64,000 bases of DNA from Paenibacillus sp. DMB20. GTDB taxonomy: Bacteria; Bacillota; Bacilli; Paenibacillales; Paenibacillaceae. Where the stretch lies: assembly GCF_000987955.1 (NCBI RefSeq), contig NZ_LAZU01000001.1, forward strand, positions 1 to 64,000, written 5' to 3'. Both the position numbers and the translations under genes were made by a program. The notes under the pieces were generated by a model. That model worked only from the letters and a program-made list of their open reading frames with translations. It was not told where the DNA came from and did no database searches. Position 1 is the first letter of the stretch. The number at the start of each line of letters is the position of its first letter. This document shows positions 54,769 through 64,000 of this stretch, piece after piece.

Positions 54769-55537
54769 TGCGTATCACTCCGTACGTTATTTTCGAATGG
54801 CCCCGCTCCGGGACCTTAAAGCCGAGCCGGGCAAATTCGCCGCTCCCTCTTTTTTCCTTCAGCACCACCGATTTGCGTGCCACCCTGACGGCCTCGCGGA
54901 CGCTTTGCTCGTCAAGCGCCTCCCCGTTTGCATAATGGCGCAGCGGGTTGATCGATGCGGATTCCGCAACCGGCTCCCGAAACATCGGGTCAAAATAAAC
55001 GATGTCCGCGCTTTTATCCGGAAGCTTTTGCAGATAATCGAGATGGTGGCCATGCTTTACATCGATCCTGCGCATGGCCTCGTCGCTGGCGGAAAGGTTG
55101 CTTTCATAGGTCCGGAGACCTTCTTTCAGAAGAACATAGAGCGGAAAGGAGCTTTCCAGCGCCGTTACTTTGCCGCGCTCCCCGCCTTTTACGGAGAAAA
55201 CGAGGGAATCCGTCCCAAGGCCTGCCGTGCAATCGATGACGGAGTCGCCCTCTTCCATGCCGGCAGCCTCGAGCATGAGGTCCGGCTCTCCCCGGAGCAC
55301 CCGTTTCAAACGGACGTAACCCATGCTGGGATGGAACTCCAGCGTTTCCCGGCCCGGCCCCCCAAGGCGGACATGCCCTTGCAGAACGACCAGAATATCC
55401 TCATCCCCGGTCTTCAATGCAAGTCTTCTGAGCGATTGGCCTCCCCGGGTCACGTATCTGCAGCCCGTTTCTTCCGCCAATGCCTTGGCCCGTTCAACCA
55501 GTTCGGGCGCCTCGGCCTCTCCTGTCGTGATAATCAT
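54761..55537 (-). CDS. RsmJ-like class I SAM methyltransferase
   Basis: 258 residues. The first 60 form a small domain with a conserved RGGQSLRRL, then a Rossmann domain: VIDCTAGLGTDSLVF (SAM motif), ESSFPLYVLLKEG, and the catalytic-type motif DIVYFDPMFRE near residue 165. This resembles RsmJ (16S rRNA m2G1516) of E. coli and the YpiP type of Bacillus. DPMFR is the DPMF(P/R)-like motif of that family. It lies between mutL and miaA, overlapping miaA by eight bases and following mutL by 19. Confidence 0.83.
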   Translation of the reverse strand: MIITTGEAEAPELVERAKALAEETGCRYVTRGGQSLRRLALKTGDEDILVVLQGHVRLGGPGRETLEFHPSMGYVRLKRVLRGEPDLMLEAAGMEEGDSVIDCTAGLGTDSLVFSVKGGERGKVTALESSFPLYVLLKEGLRTYESNLSASDEAMRRIDVKHGHHLDYLQKLPDKSADIVYFDPMFREPVAESASINPLRHYANGEALDEQSVREAVRVARKSVVLKEKRGSGEFARLGFKVPERGHSKITYGVIRID

Positions 55538-55556
55538 CTATTTCCTCCTTGATGTT

Positions 55557-57561
55557 TTACATAACGCGTTTGAACATTTTTTCAAGATCGTAAGCCGAGA
55601 AGGAAACGACGATCGGACGCCCATGAGGACACGTATAAGGCTGCTTGCAGGCAGCCAACCGCTGAATCAGCGTCTCGGCTTCCTTCTCCGTCAGCTTCTG
55701 ATTCGCCTTGATCGAGGCCTTGCAGGAGCAAAGGACGGATGATTTCTCGCGCAGCTTCGCGAGATCGATATTCCGTTCGTTCAGTACCCATTCCGCCATT
55801 TCTTCAATGATCTCCTTCTCGTCCCCCTTCGGGAACCAGAATGGATGCGACCTTACGAGGAAGGTTTGCCCTCCGAAATGCTCCAGATAAACCCCTGCCT
55901 GTTCGAACCAGTGCAAACGGTCTTTCATTTTGTCGCTCTCGGAAGGCGTGAACTCCAGCGTAATGGGAAGGAGCAGCTCTTGCGAAGCGTCCGCGGGTTT
56001 TCCGAATTTCTCATAATAATATTCGTAGTTGATCCGCTCATGCGCGGCATGCTGGTCGATCAAGTAAAGACCGGAGTCGTTTTGCGCGATCAGGTAAGTC
56101 CCGTGGTGCTGGCCGATGTAGTTCAGCTCCGGAAAAGGCGGAATATCCGGTACCGATCCGCCGGCGGCCTGCAGCCACTCCCGCGTGACCGGCGGCATGC
56201 TCTGTTGCGGCCGCGTCTCCGTCCGGTAAGGCGAGGACGAAGTTTCCCTTGTTTGGCCGGAAGAAGCAGTACGGGGTGCGGCATTCCCGAAAGTCCCGCT
56301 TTCGCGAAACGGACGGGCGGCCTGGGACTGCTCCGAAACACCGTAACCGTAGCCGTTATCTGTGGCCTGCTGCTCCCCGCTGTTTATCTGCCGTGAAGCA
56401 GGGCCCGTAACGAAATCCGGAGCTTGTCCTGGTCCGGCGCCGGGGTTCCGTTCGGAAGCGGATCGGTCCGGCACGCTGGCCCCCGGTTGTCCTTTTTGAA
56501 AATGGAACTGCTCTTGAATGAAAGCCGTCCCTTCCTTGCCGATACTCTGCTTCACGGGTCGGGGGGATAAGCACCTCCTGACGAAGCACTTTGCCCACGG
56601 CCTCTTCGGCAAATGAAAACAGCTCAGGCTCCTTGCTGAAACGAACCTCCAGCTTCGATGGATGCACGTTGACGTCCACCAGCGAAGGATGCATGTCCAG
56701 CTTCAGGACGACTAGCGGAAAGCGGTTGATCGGCAGAAGGGTATGATAACCCCGCAGCACCGCTTGCGACAATCCGTAGTTCCGGACATACCTTCCGTTA
56801 ATGATGAAGGACATCGCATTCCGGTTCGCCCGGGTCCAATCCGGCCGGCTTACATAACCCGAAAGGCTGTAATCCATATCCTCCGCCCGAATCGGCAGCA
56901 TGGCTTTGGCCGTCTGGGTTCCGTAAATCGCGGCAATGACCTGGAGCAGGTCACCGTTGCCCATCGTCTGCAGCAGCGTATTGCCGTTGTGCCGTACCGT
57001 GAACGCTATATCCGGACGGGACAAAGCGAGCCGGTACATATAATCCGAAATGTGGCCCAACTCGGTCTGAATCGTCTTCATATACTTCAGCCTTGCCGGA
57101 GTGTTGTAAAACAATTCCTTGACGACAAATTCCGTCCCTTTCGGGGCTGCCGCGTCTTCATTGCGTTTAAGCTGCCCGCCCTCGATTTCCATCAAGCGGC
57201 CTTTGCCTTCCTGATTGTTCGAGGTCGTTAACCGGACCTTCGACACCGCTGCGATGGACGGAAGCGCCTCGCCCCTGAAACCCAAGCTCGTAATCTGGAA
57301 CAGATCGCGGCCCTGGGAGATTTTGCTTGTCGCATGCCGGTAAAAAGCCGTCACGCAATCCTCCGGATCGATGCCCGAGCCGTTATCCGTTACCCGGATG
57401 CTTTGAAGCCCGCCTTCCTCGACGAACACATCGATCTTGGTACTGCCTGCATCGATCGCGTTCTCCACCAGTTCCTTGACGACGGAGGCAGGCCGCTCCA
57501 CCACCTCGCCTGCTGCTATTTGGTTGGCGATATGCTCGTCCAATATGTGTATTTTGGCCAT
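55557..57561 (-). CDS. mutL: DNA mismatch repair protein MutL (one apparent frameshift)
   Basis: Links mismatch recognition by MutS to strand incision. N-terminal GHKL ATPase: ENAIDAG, DNGSGID, TSLGFRGEALPSI. A variable linker (about 340-470, Ser/Gly/Arg-rich) precedes the C-terminal dimerisation and endonuclease domain with DQHAAHERINYE, which fits the endonuclease motif DQHAX2EX4E of methyl-independent systems. The frame breaks at EEVLIP: one extra base in the G run 56561-56566 (plus strand); removing it restores LIPRPVKQSIGKEG. Corrected length is 667 residues. It follows mutS by 59 bases. Confidence 0.93.
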
Positions 57562-57620
57562 GTTTCCTACCTCCGTTATGCCAGATCGAAGATTCTTCTT
57601 TTGCCCTGATCCCCCATATG

Positions 57621-60395
57621 CTACAGGCGATTCGCCTTCTGTTTCAGTTCGTTTAACAGCTGCATTGCCTGGAGCGGCGTCATATTCATGACGTCCACCG
57701 ATTTTAAGGCGTCCATGATCTCTTTCATGCGGGGATCCGGAGCGCCCGCCCGTACCCCAGATGTTTTCATGGCGTCATCCGTTCCTTTGCCGGGCCGCAT
57801 TTCATCTTCACCGAATATCGATAGCTGAACCACGCCGCCATCGTCCTGAAGCACCGTGTCGTTTATGATCTCTCCCCCACCGTGACCAGGCAAACCCGAA
57901 GCAAATTCTGCAGGGCTTTCTTTGGATACGGGATGGGGCAACTTCCGGGCTTCCTCCGCTGCCGCGGTTTGAACGCCGCCCTTGCCCACTACGGCAGAAA
58001 GAGAAGCCTGCTCCAGTCCCTGCAGCAAACCGTATGCCCTGTCGATGATGCTGCCCGGCAAGCCGGCCAAGCGGGCGCAGTATATTCCGTAGCTGCTGTC
58101 CGCCGCTCCCGGAATCAGTTTTCTCAAAAAATGCACCTTGTCCCCGCTCTCCTGAACGGCCATCGAAAAATTTCGCAATCCCGGCAAGCTCTCCGAGAGA
58201 TGTGCCAGCTCATGGAAGTGGGTAGAGACGAGCGCCTTGCAGCCGATATGGTCATGAACGTATTCTATCACGGCTTGGGCTATCGCCATCCCCTCGCTGG
58301 TAGACGTCCCACGCCCCAGTTCGTCAATAATGATAAGGCTTCGCGGCGTCGCTTTCTCCGTCATGACCTGAATGTCCGCCATCTCCACCATAAAGGTGCT
58401 CTGGCCGCCGATCAGGTCGTCGGCCGCTCCGATACGCGTAAAGATACGGTCCACGAGGGGCAATGCCGCACGTTCCGCAGGAACAAAACACCCGATTTGA
58501 GCCATGATGGACAAGAGAGCCACCTGCCGCATATAGGTACTCTTGCCCGCCATGTTCGGGCCGGTAATGAGCAGAATCGAAGAACCTTCTTTTTTCAATT
58601 CCGTTCCGTTGGCGATAAAAGCCGAATCCTTCATCACCGCCTCGACCACCGGATGCCGCCCGCCTTCGACCATGAGATCATAGCCGTCGCTCAGCTCCGG
58701 TTTAACGAACCGGTGTTCCGCGCTGACGGCCGCCAGCGACTGGTATACGTCGATTTCGGCAATGTTTTCCGCCAGCTTTTGCAGGCGCGCAATCTGGGCG
58801 TTCAGCTTTTCCCTCAGCTCCGTGAACAAAGCGTATTCGAGATCGACCATTTTCTCCTGAGCCTCCAGGATCAGCCCTTCCTTCTCCTTCAGCTCCGGCG
58901 TGACGAAACGCTCCGCGTTCGCCAAGGTCTGTTTGCGTTCATACCGTCCTTCCGGCAGGGATGACAGATTGGACTTGGTCACCTCGATATAGTAGCCAAA
59001 CACCTTGTTGTATCCGATTTTGAGCGACTTGATTCCCGTAGCAACCCGCTCTCTGGCTTCCAGTTCGGCAATCCAGCGTTTACCGTTCGTGCTCGCCTCT
59101 CTCAGCTCATCCAGACGTTCGTGATAACCGGGCTTGATGATTCCGCCGTCCCGTACCGATACGGGCGGATCGTCGGCCACGGCATCCTCGATGAGGCTGC
59201 ACAGATCCTCGCATACATCGGTGGCCTCCGCCAGGCTGCGAAGCGTGGCGGAACCCGAATCTCCGCAGAGCTGCTTCAAAGCCGGAACCTGCCGCAGGGA
59301 CAGCTTGAGCGCATTCATGTCGCGGCCGTTCGCGCTTCCGAACGCGATGCGTCCGACCAGCCGTTCCAGGTCGTAAATCTCTTTGAGCGCCATGCGTAAA
59401 TCTTCACGGAGTATGTACTGGTTATACAAATGATCGACCGCTTCAAGGCGGTCCTCGATACGGCTCCGCTGCAGCAGCGGCTTGTCGATCCAACGCCGAA
59501 GCAGCCGCGCTCCCATGGACGTTTCCGTACGGTCCAACAGCCAAAGCAGCGAACCTCGCTTGGAACGTTCCCGCACCGTTTCCACAAGCTCCAGATTCCG
59601 CCTCGTGAACGGATCCAGTACCATGAACTGTCCCGGCTCATACGAAGAAATTTGCGTAAGCTGCCCAAGCGAGCGTTTTTGCGTTTCGCTTAAATAAGCG
59701 ATCAGCATGGAAACGCACGCCCGGCGCTCTTCGTCCAGACGAGCCCAGGCCGCCTCCCCCGAACTGCGAACGCACCAAATTGTCGTCCCGGCGCTCCCAT
59801 GCGGTGTAAAGGACCGGGCGGCTTGTCGGCAGCGCCTGGGAGGAAACCAGTTCCAATAGCCGGCTGTCCCCGATCATTTCGGAAGGTTCATAGATGCCGA
59901 TTTCGTCACGCAGCCATTCTTCGGACGCAGGTACCGACGTGACGTAAAGCTCGCCCGTGGACAAGTCGCAAGCGGCCAGGGCCATCAAGCCTCCGTGGGT
60001 CGTCAAACAGACCATGTAGTTATTCGATTTGTCGCTGACCGCCTTGCCTTCCATAATCGTTCCCGGCGTTACGACCCGGACGATTTCGCGGCGAACCATC
60101 CCTTTGGTGGCGGAAGCGTCTTCCATCTGCTCGCAAATCGCGACCTTGTAGCCTTTTTCGATCAGCCTTTGAATATAGCCTTCGGCGGAATGATAGGGCA
60201 CCCCGCACATCGGGATTTTTTTCATCGCCGCCGCCTTCCCGGCCGGTCAGCGTAATTTCCAGCTCTTTGGACGCCAGTATGGCATCCTCAAAAAACATTT
60301 CGTAAAAATCCCCCAAACGGAAAAAAAGGAAACGCATCCCGCGCTTGTTCCTTAACGTTCAAGTATTGTTCAATCATCGGCGTATATTTAGCCAT
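57621..60395 (-). CDS. mutS: DNA mismatch repair protein MutS (three apparent frameshifts)
   Basis: Recognises mismatches and small loops. Start at 60395 ([12 protein letters not shown]) after GGAGG. The mismatch-reading F-x-E motif is in RLGDFYEMF, domain II-IV follow, then the ATPase with Walker [12 protein letters not shown] and [11 protein letters not shown]. Reading through needs one base fewer in each of the runs 60321-60327, 60216-60222 (restoring [13 protein letters not shown]) and 59756-59760 (restoring [14 protein letters not shown]). Corrected length is about 923 residues, with a 100-residue C-terminal extension. Three separate shifts in one essential-for-fidelity gene point to sequence error. 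A palindrome with a TATAAT lies upstream. Confidence 0.93.
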
Positions 60396-60420
60396 GACCT
60401 ACCTCCATGCCGTTCTAACT

Positions 60421-60455
60421 TGACCTCTATTATAACAGAAAATAATAGAAGGTCA
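60421..60455. promoter_or_regulatory. Palindrome with a -10 sequence ahead of mutS
   Basis: TGACCTCTATTAT (60421-60433) and ATAATAGAAGGTCA (60442-60455) are inverted repeats with one bulged base. On the minus strand the second arm contains TATAAT, which with GTGACC 16 bases upstream could be the mutS promoter. The palindrome overlaps the amidoligase stop codon. It could be an operator, a promoter-overlapping hairpin, or a weak terminator. Confidence 0.5.
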
Positions 60456-61737
60456 CGGCAAGGACGCAATATTCCACAGCGGCCGGATATCGCGTCTCTC
60501 ATCCCAAGTTCGTCCCTCCGCAATCAACCCGAATACCCGGTCGATGACCCGGGCGTAAGGGCCTGCCTCAGGCAGATTCCCGATATCGCGATGCAAATCC
60601 GCAGAGCATTCCCTTAATATCTCGGTTTGCCCTTCGTAATAAGCTTTATGGTAGCGCTCTGCGTCAAGCGGCCTCGCGGGCAGCTTGTCATGGTTCCGGA
60701 CAATCAGAAAAGCCAGGTAAATCGAAGCCTTGGCGATCAGCGGGGAGACGAGAAAGCTCGGCAGCGTCCTGTATTCGAAGCCTCCGTAGGGCTGGCGCCG
60801 AAAATCGCCGAGACAGCCGTACCGCGGCCTTCTCTCTCGGCCTGACGGGTCTTCCAAAAGCGCGAGGGGAAGGGCAAGATAATTGTCCAGGCATTGCAAC
60901 ACATCGAGGGACAGCGGCACGCCGCTAAAATGGATATGTCCCCCAAGGGGAAGTCCCTTCACCGGCGAACCGCCGGCCATCCATGCCAGGGAACGGTCCG
61001 TAATCAGCCGTCCGGCCTCGCGAAGCGTACGCCGCATTTCGATCAGAAGAGCATCCGGATCCGGTTTTGGAACAGGGCGGAGCTCGGCAAGGGGATAAGT
61101 CACTTCCTCTCCTGAACGAACAGCATCACAGCCTGCAGCCCCATTACGATCCAAATACCGAGAGGCCTCGACGACCCGGCCCTCACGGCCTACCAACACG
61201 AACTCGGGGTCCATCCCCATTAAAAAACCGGCATCCTTCTCCGGAACCGGGCGATGTGCATTCATTCCCTGCCCGGCAGCAGTCAAAAAAAACGGCCTTC
61301 CCGTATCGATTCCCGGAAGACCCCTTCCTTCCTATCACCACTTGATCCACCGTATATCGGCGTCCCGGCATTGCCGTGATATTTACCTCTCCCCTGTCCG
61401 TCCCGAGAGCATACAAGGTGCGCACGGCCGCTTTGGCCAAACGTTTGCGAAAACCGTCAGCAAGTTCACCGGGAATCCCCCCTCCTTTTTCCCAGACCAT
61501 TCCGCTCCCCCCACGCATCAGCTTCGTTACCGAAACGGCTTCCAGGCCGGCCACGGACACCCGGTATCTGGCAGCGAAATGATCATCATGCGGGTTCGAC
61601 GGACATAAAATGCGGCTGGGTATGCCCGAACGCTTGAGTCTGGCGTCTATCGCTTCCGGTGAACGGCCTACGCGATTGCCTGCTTGCGATGCAAGAACAT
61701 CATCCCATACCTTGCTCAAAATGAAGGCCTCCTTCAT
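60453..61737 (-). CDS. Putative amidoligase (phage COOH-NH2 ligase type 2 family; one apparent frameshift)
   Basis: 427 residues after correction. The C-terminal 250 residues match the COOH.NH2 ligase fold related to glutamate-cysteine ligase: GMDPEFVLVG (near residue 195), PLAELRPVP, PLGGHIHFSG and FEYRTLPSFLV. The first 150 residues (FILSKVWDDVLA and RGEVNITAMPGRRYTV) form an N-terminal domain I do not know. One extra base in the A run 61285-61292 splits it; removal restores AVFLTAAGQGMNAHRPV. Family members join amino acids or peptides, for example in capsule or spore polymers. It lies between cotE and mutS, so a sporulation link is possible. Confidence 0.75.
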
Positions 61738-61880
61738 TTTTCAAAAGAAAAAAGCCCCGCAAGGAGATTTCCCTGAATAAAGTAGAAAAGGCTTCCTCGT
61801 CCCTCTCCAAGAACGAATTAGCGTATTTTTAAGCGATCCGAAAAGCATCCTCCATGAAGCAAAAAAAGGCGCCCATTTCA

Positions 61881-61903
61881 TAAAAAGAGGGCGTTTGCCC
61901 TCT
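61881..61903 (-). terminator. cotE terminator
   Basis: On the minus strand AGAGGGC (61897-61903) and GCCCTCT (61886-61892) pair perfectly around a four-base loop, followed by TTTTTA. It lies 55 bases after cotE, ahead of the amidoligase gene. Confidence 0.85.
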
Positions 61904-61957
61904 GCAAAGCCGCCCCCCACTGCATATAGTGTATTAGGTTGCCGGGTAGGGAAGGCC

Positions 61958-62521
61958 CTACAGTTCATCCTCCAGATCCTCAAAATCCAGATCTTCGTAC
62001 TCACCGTCTTCCCCGCCGATGAAGTCGAATTCTTTGTCTTCATAATCGCCGTGCTTTAAATTGCACACCTTGACCAACACCTTCGTCTCAGCAATAAGCT
62101 CTACGGAGAACTCCCGTTCAACGCGCAGGATGACACTTTTGCCGTTTGAGGATACGCTTGCTTCCACACAGCTTGGTTCCTGAGTCGCTTCCGCGGAAAC
62201 CTCTACCGTCGATGCCCGGTGCTTGGGATCCAGGTAAGAAAGAGGTACGCGTTCTACATAAGATACCGTTTCTTTGGCCACGTCGGTCTGCGAATTTTTG
62301 TCATAGGAATACCAGATGTTAAGATCGTAAGTACCGACAACCTCAATTCCGTCCCCGGCGGCAACCGCCTCATATTGATGTTTTATAATCCATGCCCCCA
62401 AAATGCTGGTAGGATTATTAGGCGGAGTCACGGTATGTGTTACGGTAGAGAACTTACGACCCTTGCCGCAGATCGCCTTCGTGATGATTTCTCTACATTG
62501 GTGTTTATTACTCAATGACAT
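61958..62521 (-). CDS. cotE: Outer spore coat morphogenetic protein CotE
   Basis: Builds the outer coat of the endospore on the SpoIVA-based inner layer. 187 residues: conserved ITKAICGKGRKFSTVTH near the start, PPNNPTSILGAWIIKHQYEA, NIWYSYDKNSQTDVAKETV and VKVCNLKHGDYEDKEFDF, ending in a very acidic tail (EDGEYEDLDFEDLEDEL). The start at 62521 (MSLSNKHQCREI) has GGAGGAGG at ten bases. In B. subtilis cotE is also upstream of mutS-mutL, under sigma-E and sigma-K control. No sigma-E motif was confirmed here by eye. Confidence 0.95.
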   Translation of the reverse strand: MSLSNKHQCREIITKAICGKGRKFSTVTHTVTPPNNPTSILGAWIIKHQYEAVAAGDGIEVVGTYDLNIWYSYDKNSQTDVAKETVSYVERVPLSYLDPKHRASTVEVSAEATQEPSCVEASVSSNGKSVILRVEREFSVELIAETKVLVKVCNLKHGDYEDKEFDFIGGEDGEYEDLDFEDLEDEL

Positions 62522-62688
62522 CTTCGAACCTCCTCCATACAATCATTCCCTACATGTGTATGCACGACATGGGCGAATGTTGAATGAAGTGGTCCAAATA
62601 AATTTCATATGATGCCAAAAATAAAAGAAAAAGATTATAAAAAAAATGAGAAAACAAGGTCTGCTCCCCGCTCCCAGCGGCATTCAAA

Positions 62689-62737
62689 AGAAAAAGCGCC
62701 AAGCGGTTTTCAACGGCCTGACGCTTTTTTTCCTTCA
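62689..62737. terminator. Hairpin between cotE promoter region and the DUF218 gene
   Basis: AGCGCCAAGCGGT (plus, about 62697-62709) pairs imperfectly with GGCCTGACGCT (about 62715-62725) and has A/T tracts on both sides (TTTTTT at 62725-62731 on the plus strand, TTTTTC on the minus). It probably ends the DUF218 gene on the minus strand. Confidence 0.6.
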
Positions 62738-62740
62738 TAA

Positions 62741-63319
62741 CTAACGCTGAATCCCGGGATACTGCGCAAATGCCTGCTGTTCTGAACAGATCCCGGTATA
62801 TGACCAATTCTTCGCTTCTTGTTACTTCATGGGCCTCTTCTACGGTTTCATAATCCATATATACCAGATTCGTAAATTGACGTCCCGCTTCCTTTCCGTT
62901 CATCTTGCTGTAAAACCGGTCCGCTTCCTTAAACAACGTTACGGCCCGGCGCACATGGCTGCCGCTTGAAACGATCGTCACGTCCTTCGAGCCGTGCTGC
63001 TCCAGAATCGCGGTGTGAACAGCGCATTTTCTACGGTGTCCGTCGATTGGTTCTCGGGTAAAATCCGGCTTTCCGCCACGCCGTGCTCCACGAGCCATTT
63101 GGTCATATTGTCGGCTTCCGTGACACCGTTCTTCGGCACGCCGCCGGTTACGACGATTATGGAATTCGGGTAGTCGTCTTTTGCTTTTTCGAAAATAATT
63201 TCATCATATCCCTCCATACGTTTTAATTCGAATTCATTTTTTGGCATCCCCCGTTCTGTAGTTGGGCTATAGCTGCCACCTACCACCTCTCGATAAAACA
63301 AAAAAAAGACATGCTCCAT
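62741..63319 (-). pseudogene. DUF218 (YdcF-like) gene, damaged or misread
   Basis: A second DUF218 protein, related in fold to that at 49284-49943 but not closely similar. Recognisable parts: GGSYSPTTERGMPKNEFELK, IIVVTGGVPKNGVTEADNM, RILPENQSTDTVENALFT, TIVSSGSHVRRAV. The frame changes near 63005-63015 (one base lost after ENALFT) and again near 62755 (one base gained; corrected end YPGIQR and stop at 62741). The two cancel out. The N-terminus also seems short, because the strand and helix before GGSYSP are missing. It may be a true pseudogene or two sequence errors plus a missed start. Confidence 0.6.
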
Positions 63320-63485
63320 AAAAGGGGACGTGAAAAATACGGTTCCGCTTTGTATGGCTCATGCCTAGTCTCGCTAGTAACACGCAAATTGTAAGCGCTT
63401 CATTCGATCATATATTAACACAGCCGCTTTCCATGATCAACCACCCGCTTCAGCCCCGCTTGTATGGATCCCGGATTCTCATCCT

Positions 63486-64000
63486 TTAACTTTTGCCGCG
63501 GCTCAGCTTGCGGCCAGGATTGGCCGGTCCCGTGGGCGCTTTGTTCTTCTTCGATATTTTCAGGAAGTATTCCAGCTCCCTGCACAGCTGCAAAATGGCC
63601 GACCGCATTTCGAATTCCTCGCGCGTACGCGGGAGCTCCATCTCCTTGAATTTCACTTCCAGCTCGCCGAGCAGCTTTTCCGTCTTGCCTGTGTAGGTCT
63701 CGGTTACCACGTCCTGACTCATCTGGTCGAACAAATTGGCGGCAAGCTCTCCATGCGGAAGCCTTTCGTAAATCTGCGAGATCAGGTGCATCATCGCCTG
63801 GATGTTCTCAAGCTGTTCCTTCCGCATATAAAAGTATACATTCCAGGCGACGTCCGGCTGGAGCATCTGATTTTCAAGCGCCCGGTTGCTTTCGGTGATC
63901 CCTTGTTCCACCGCTTTGTTCGCTTCAATCAGCTCATTGCCGTCCCATACGTGTCCAGGTTCGCGCAGGGTTAGCGAGATATGGGAGAAAACAATCGAGA
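63486..64000 (-). CDS. Aromatic acid exporter family protein, C-terminal part (cut by the window end)
   Basis: The reading frame is open to the right edge of the window, so only the last 171 residues are seen. They resemble the cytoplasmic C-terminal domain of DUF939/ArAE_1 membrane proteins such as B. subtilis YqjA: ISLTLREPGHVWDGNELIEA, NRALENQMLQPDVAWNVYF, MRKEQLENIQAMMHLISQI, and LPRTREEFEMRSAILQLCRE near the end. The N-terminal membrane helices lie beyond the window. An internal GTG at 63911 is not the start. The basic tail (PGRKLSRGKS) is short. The transported substrate is not known. Confidence 0.7.
   Translation of the reverse strand, partial: SIVFSHISLTLREPGHVWDGNELIEANKAVEQGITESNRALENQMLQPDVAWNVYFYMRKEQLENIQAMMHLISQIYERLPHGELAANLFDQMSQDVVTETYTGKTEKLLGELEVKFKEMELPRTREEFEMRSAILQLCRELEYFLKISKKNKAPTGPANPGRKLSRGKS

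Noticed and set aside
63385-63405. A cre-like (CcpA) site, TGTAAGCGCTTCAT, upstream of the DUF218 gene
   Set aside because: Only one half fits the consensus. The gene is damaged and has no link to carbon control.

Overview
The window looks like a chromosomal segment of an endospore-forming Bacillota, most likely a Paenibacillus. The evidence is cotE and spoVK, the order spoVK-hflX-ynbB-glnR-glnA, the divergent lexA/yneA pair with ynzC nearby, a B12-type metH, GTG and TTG starts behind strong GGAGG sites, and a base composition near 50 percent GC. Genus is an inference from gene content. Almost every gene is on the minus strand. No tRNA, rRNA, CRISPR array or prophage was seen. The only mobile DNA is the end of an IS3-family element at the left edge.

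Layout, left to right: IS3-family fragment (1-328); topB and gltD (408-4339); folA-thyA (4655-6012); pyruvate dehydrogenase genes lpdA, pdhC, pdhB and pdhA, transcribed from pdhA (6355-11337); a small plus-strand esterase, a tyrosine phosphatase, a TRIC-type channel, thiN and a secreted NlpC/P60 hydrolase (11590-15278); an orphan degenerate response regulator and an ABC-F ATPase (15572-17973); a ten-gene Tad-like (type IVc pilus-like) operon (18164-28733); a run of RNA/DNA maintenance and housekeeping genes (28919-35224: FtsJ-like methyltransferase, orphan ABC ATPase, thioredoxin-like protein, receiver-like protein, endonuclease IV, Fpg/Nei glycosylase, HAD phosphatase, rnz); metH divergent from mtnD (35321-39479); small membrane and HAD proteins; the lexA/yneA SOS control region (42125-43304); the nitrogen-control block glnA-glnR-ynbB-hflX-spoVK (43695-49203); a DUF218 protein, a DUF402 protein and a class A penicillin-binding protein (49284-53374); hfq-miaA-methyltransferase-mutL-mutS-amidoligase-cotE (53531-62521); a damaged DUF218 gene; and the 3' end of an aromatic acid exporter-like gene.

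The most interesting region is the Tad-like operon. Its first gene fuses a Ser/Thr kinase to a ParA-like domain. Two more ParA/MinD-like proteins follow, and none of the three has the usual P-loop lysine. The TadA-like ATPase has an N-terminal membrane anchor, TadB- and TadC-like domains are fused in one protein, and four single-pass pilin-like proteins end the operon. A good sigma-A promoter is followed by a hairpin with a ten-U tract about 45 bases before the first start codon, so the operon may be attenuated.

A second theme concerns sequence quality. At least thirteen conserved genes carry one-base insertions inside homopolymers (topB, folA, lpdA, the tadBC fusion, the cpaB-like gene, metH, mtnD, a membrane protein, ynbB, the PBP, mutL, mutS, the amidoligase), while hflX lacks one base. 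In folA three insertions add up to +3 and hide themselves. The simplest reading is homopolymer overcalling in the sequence, not gene decay, so the coordinates below span whole genes and name each suspect run.
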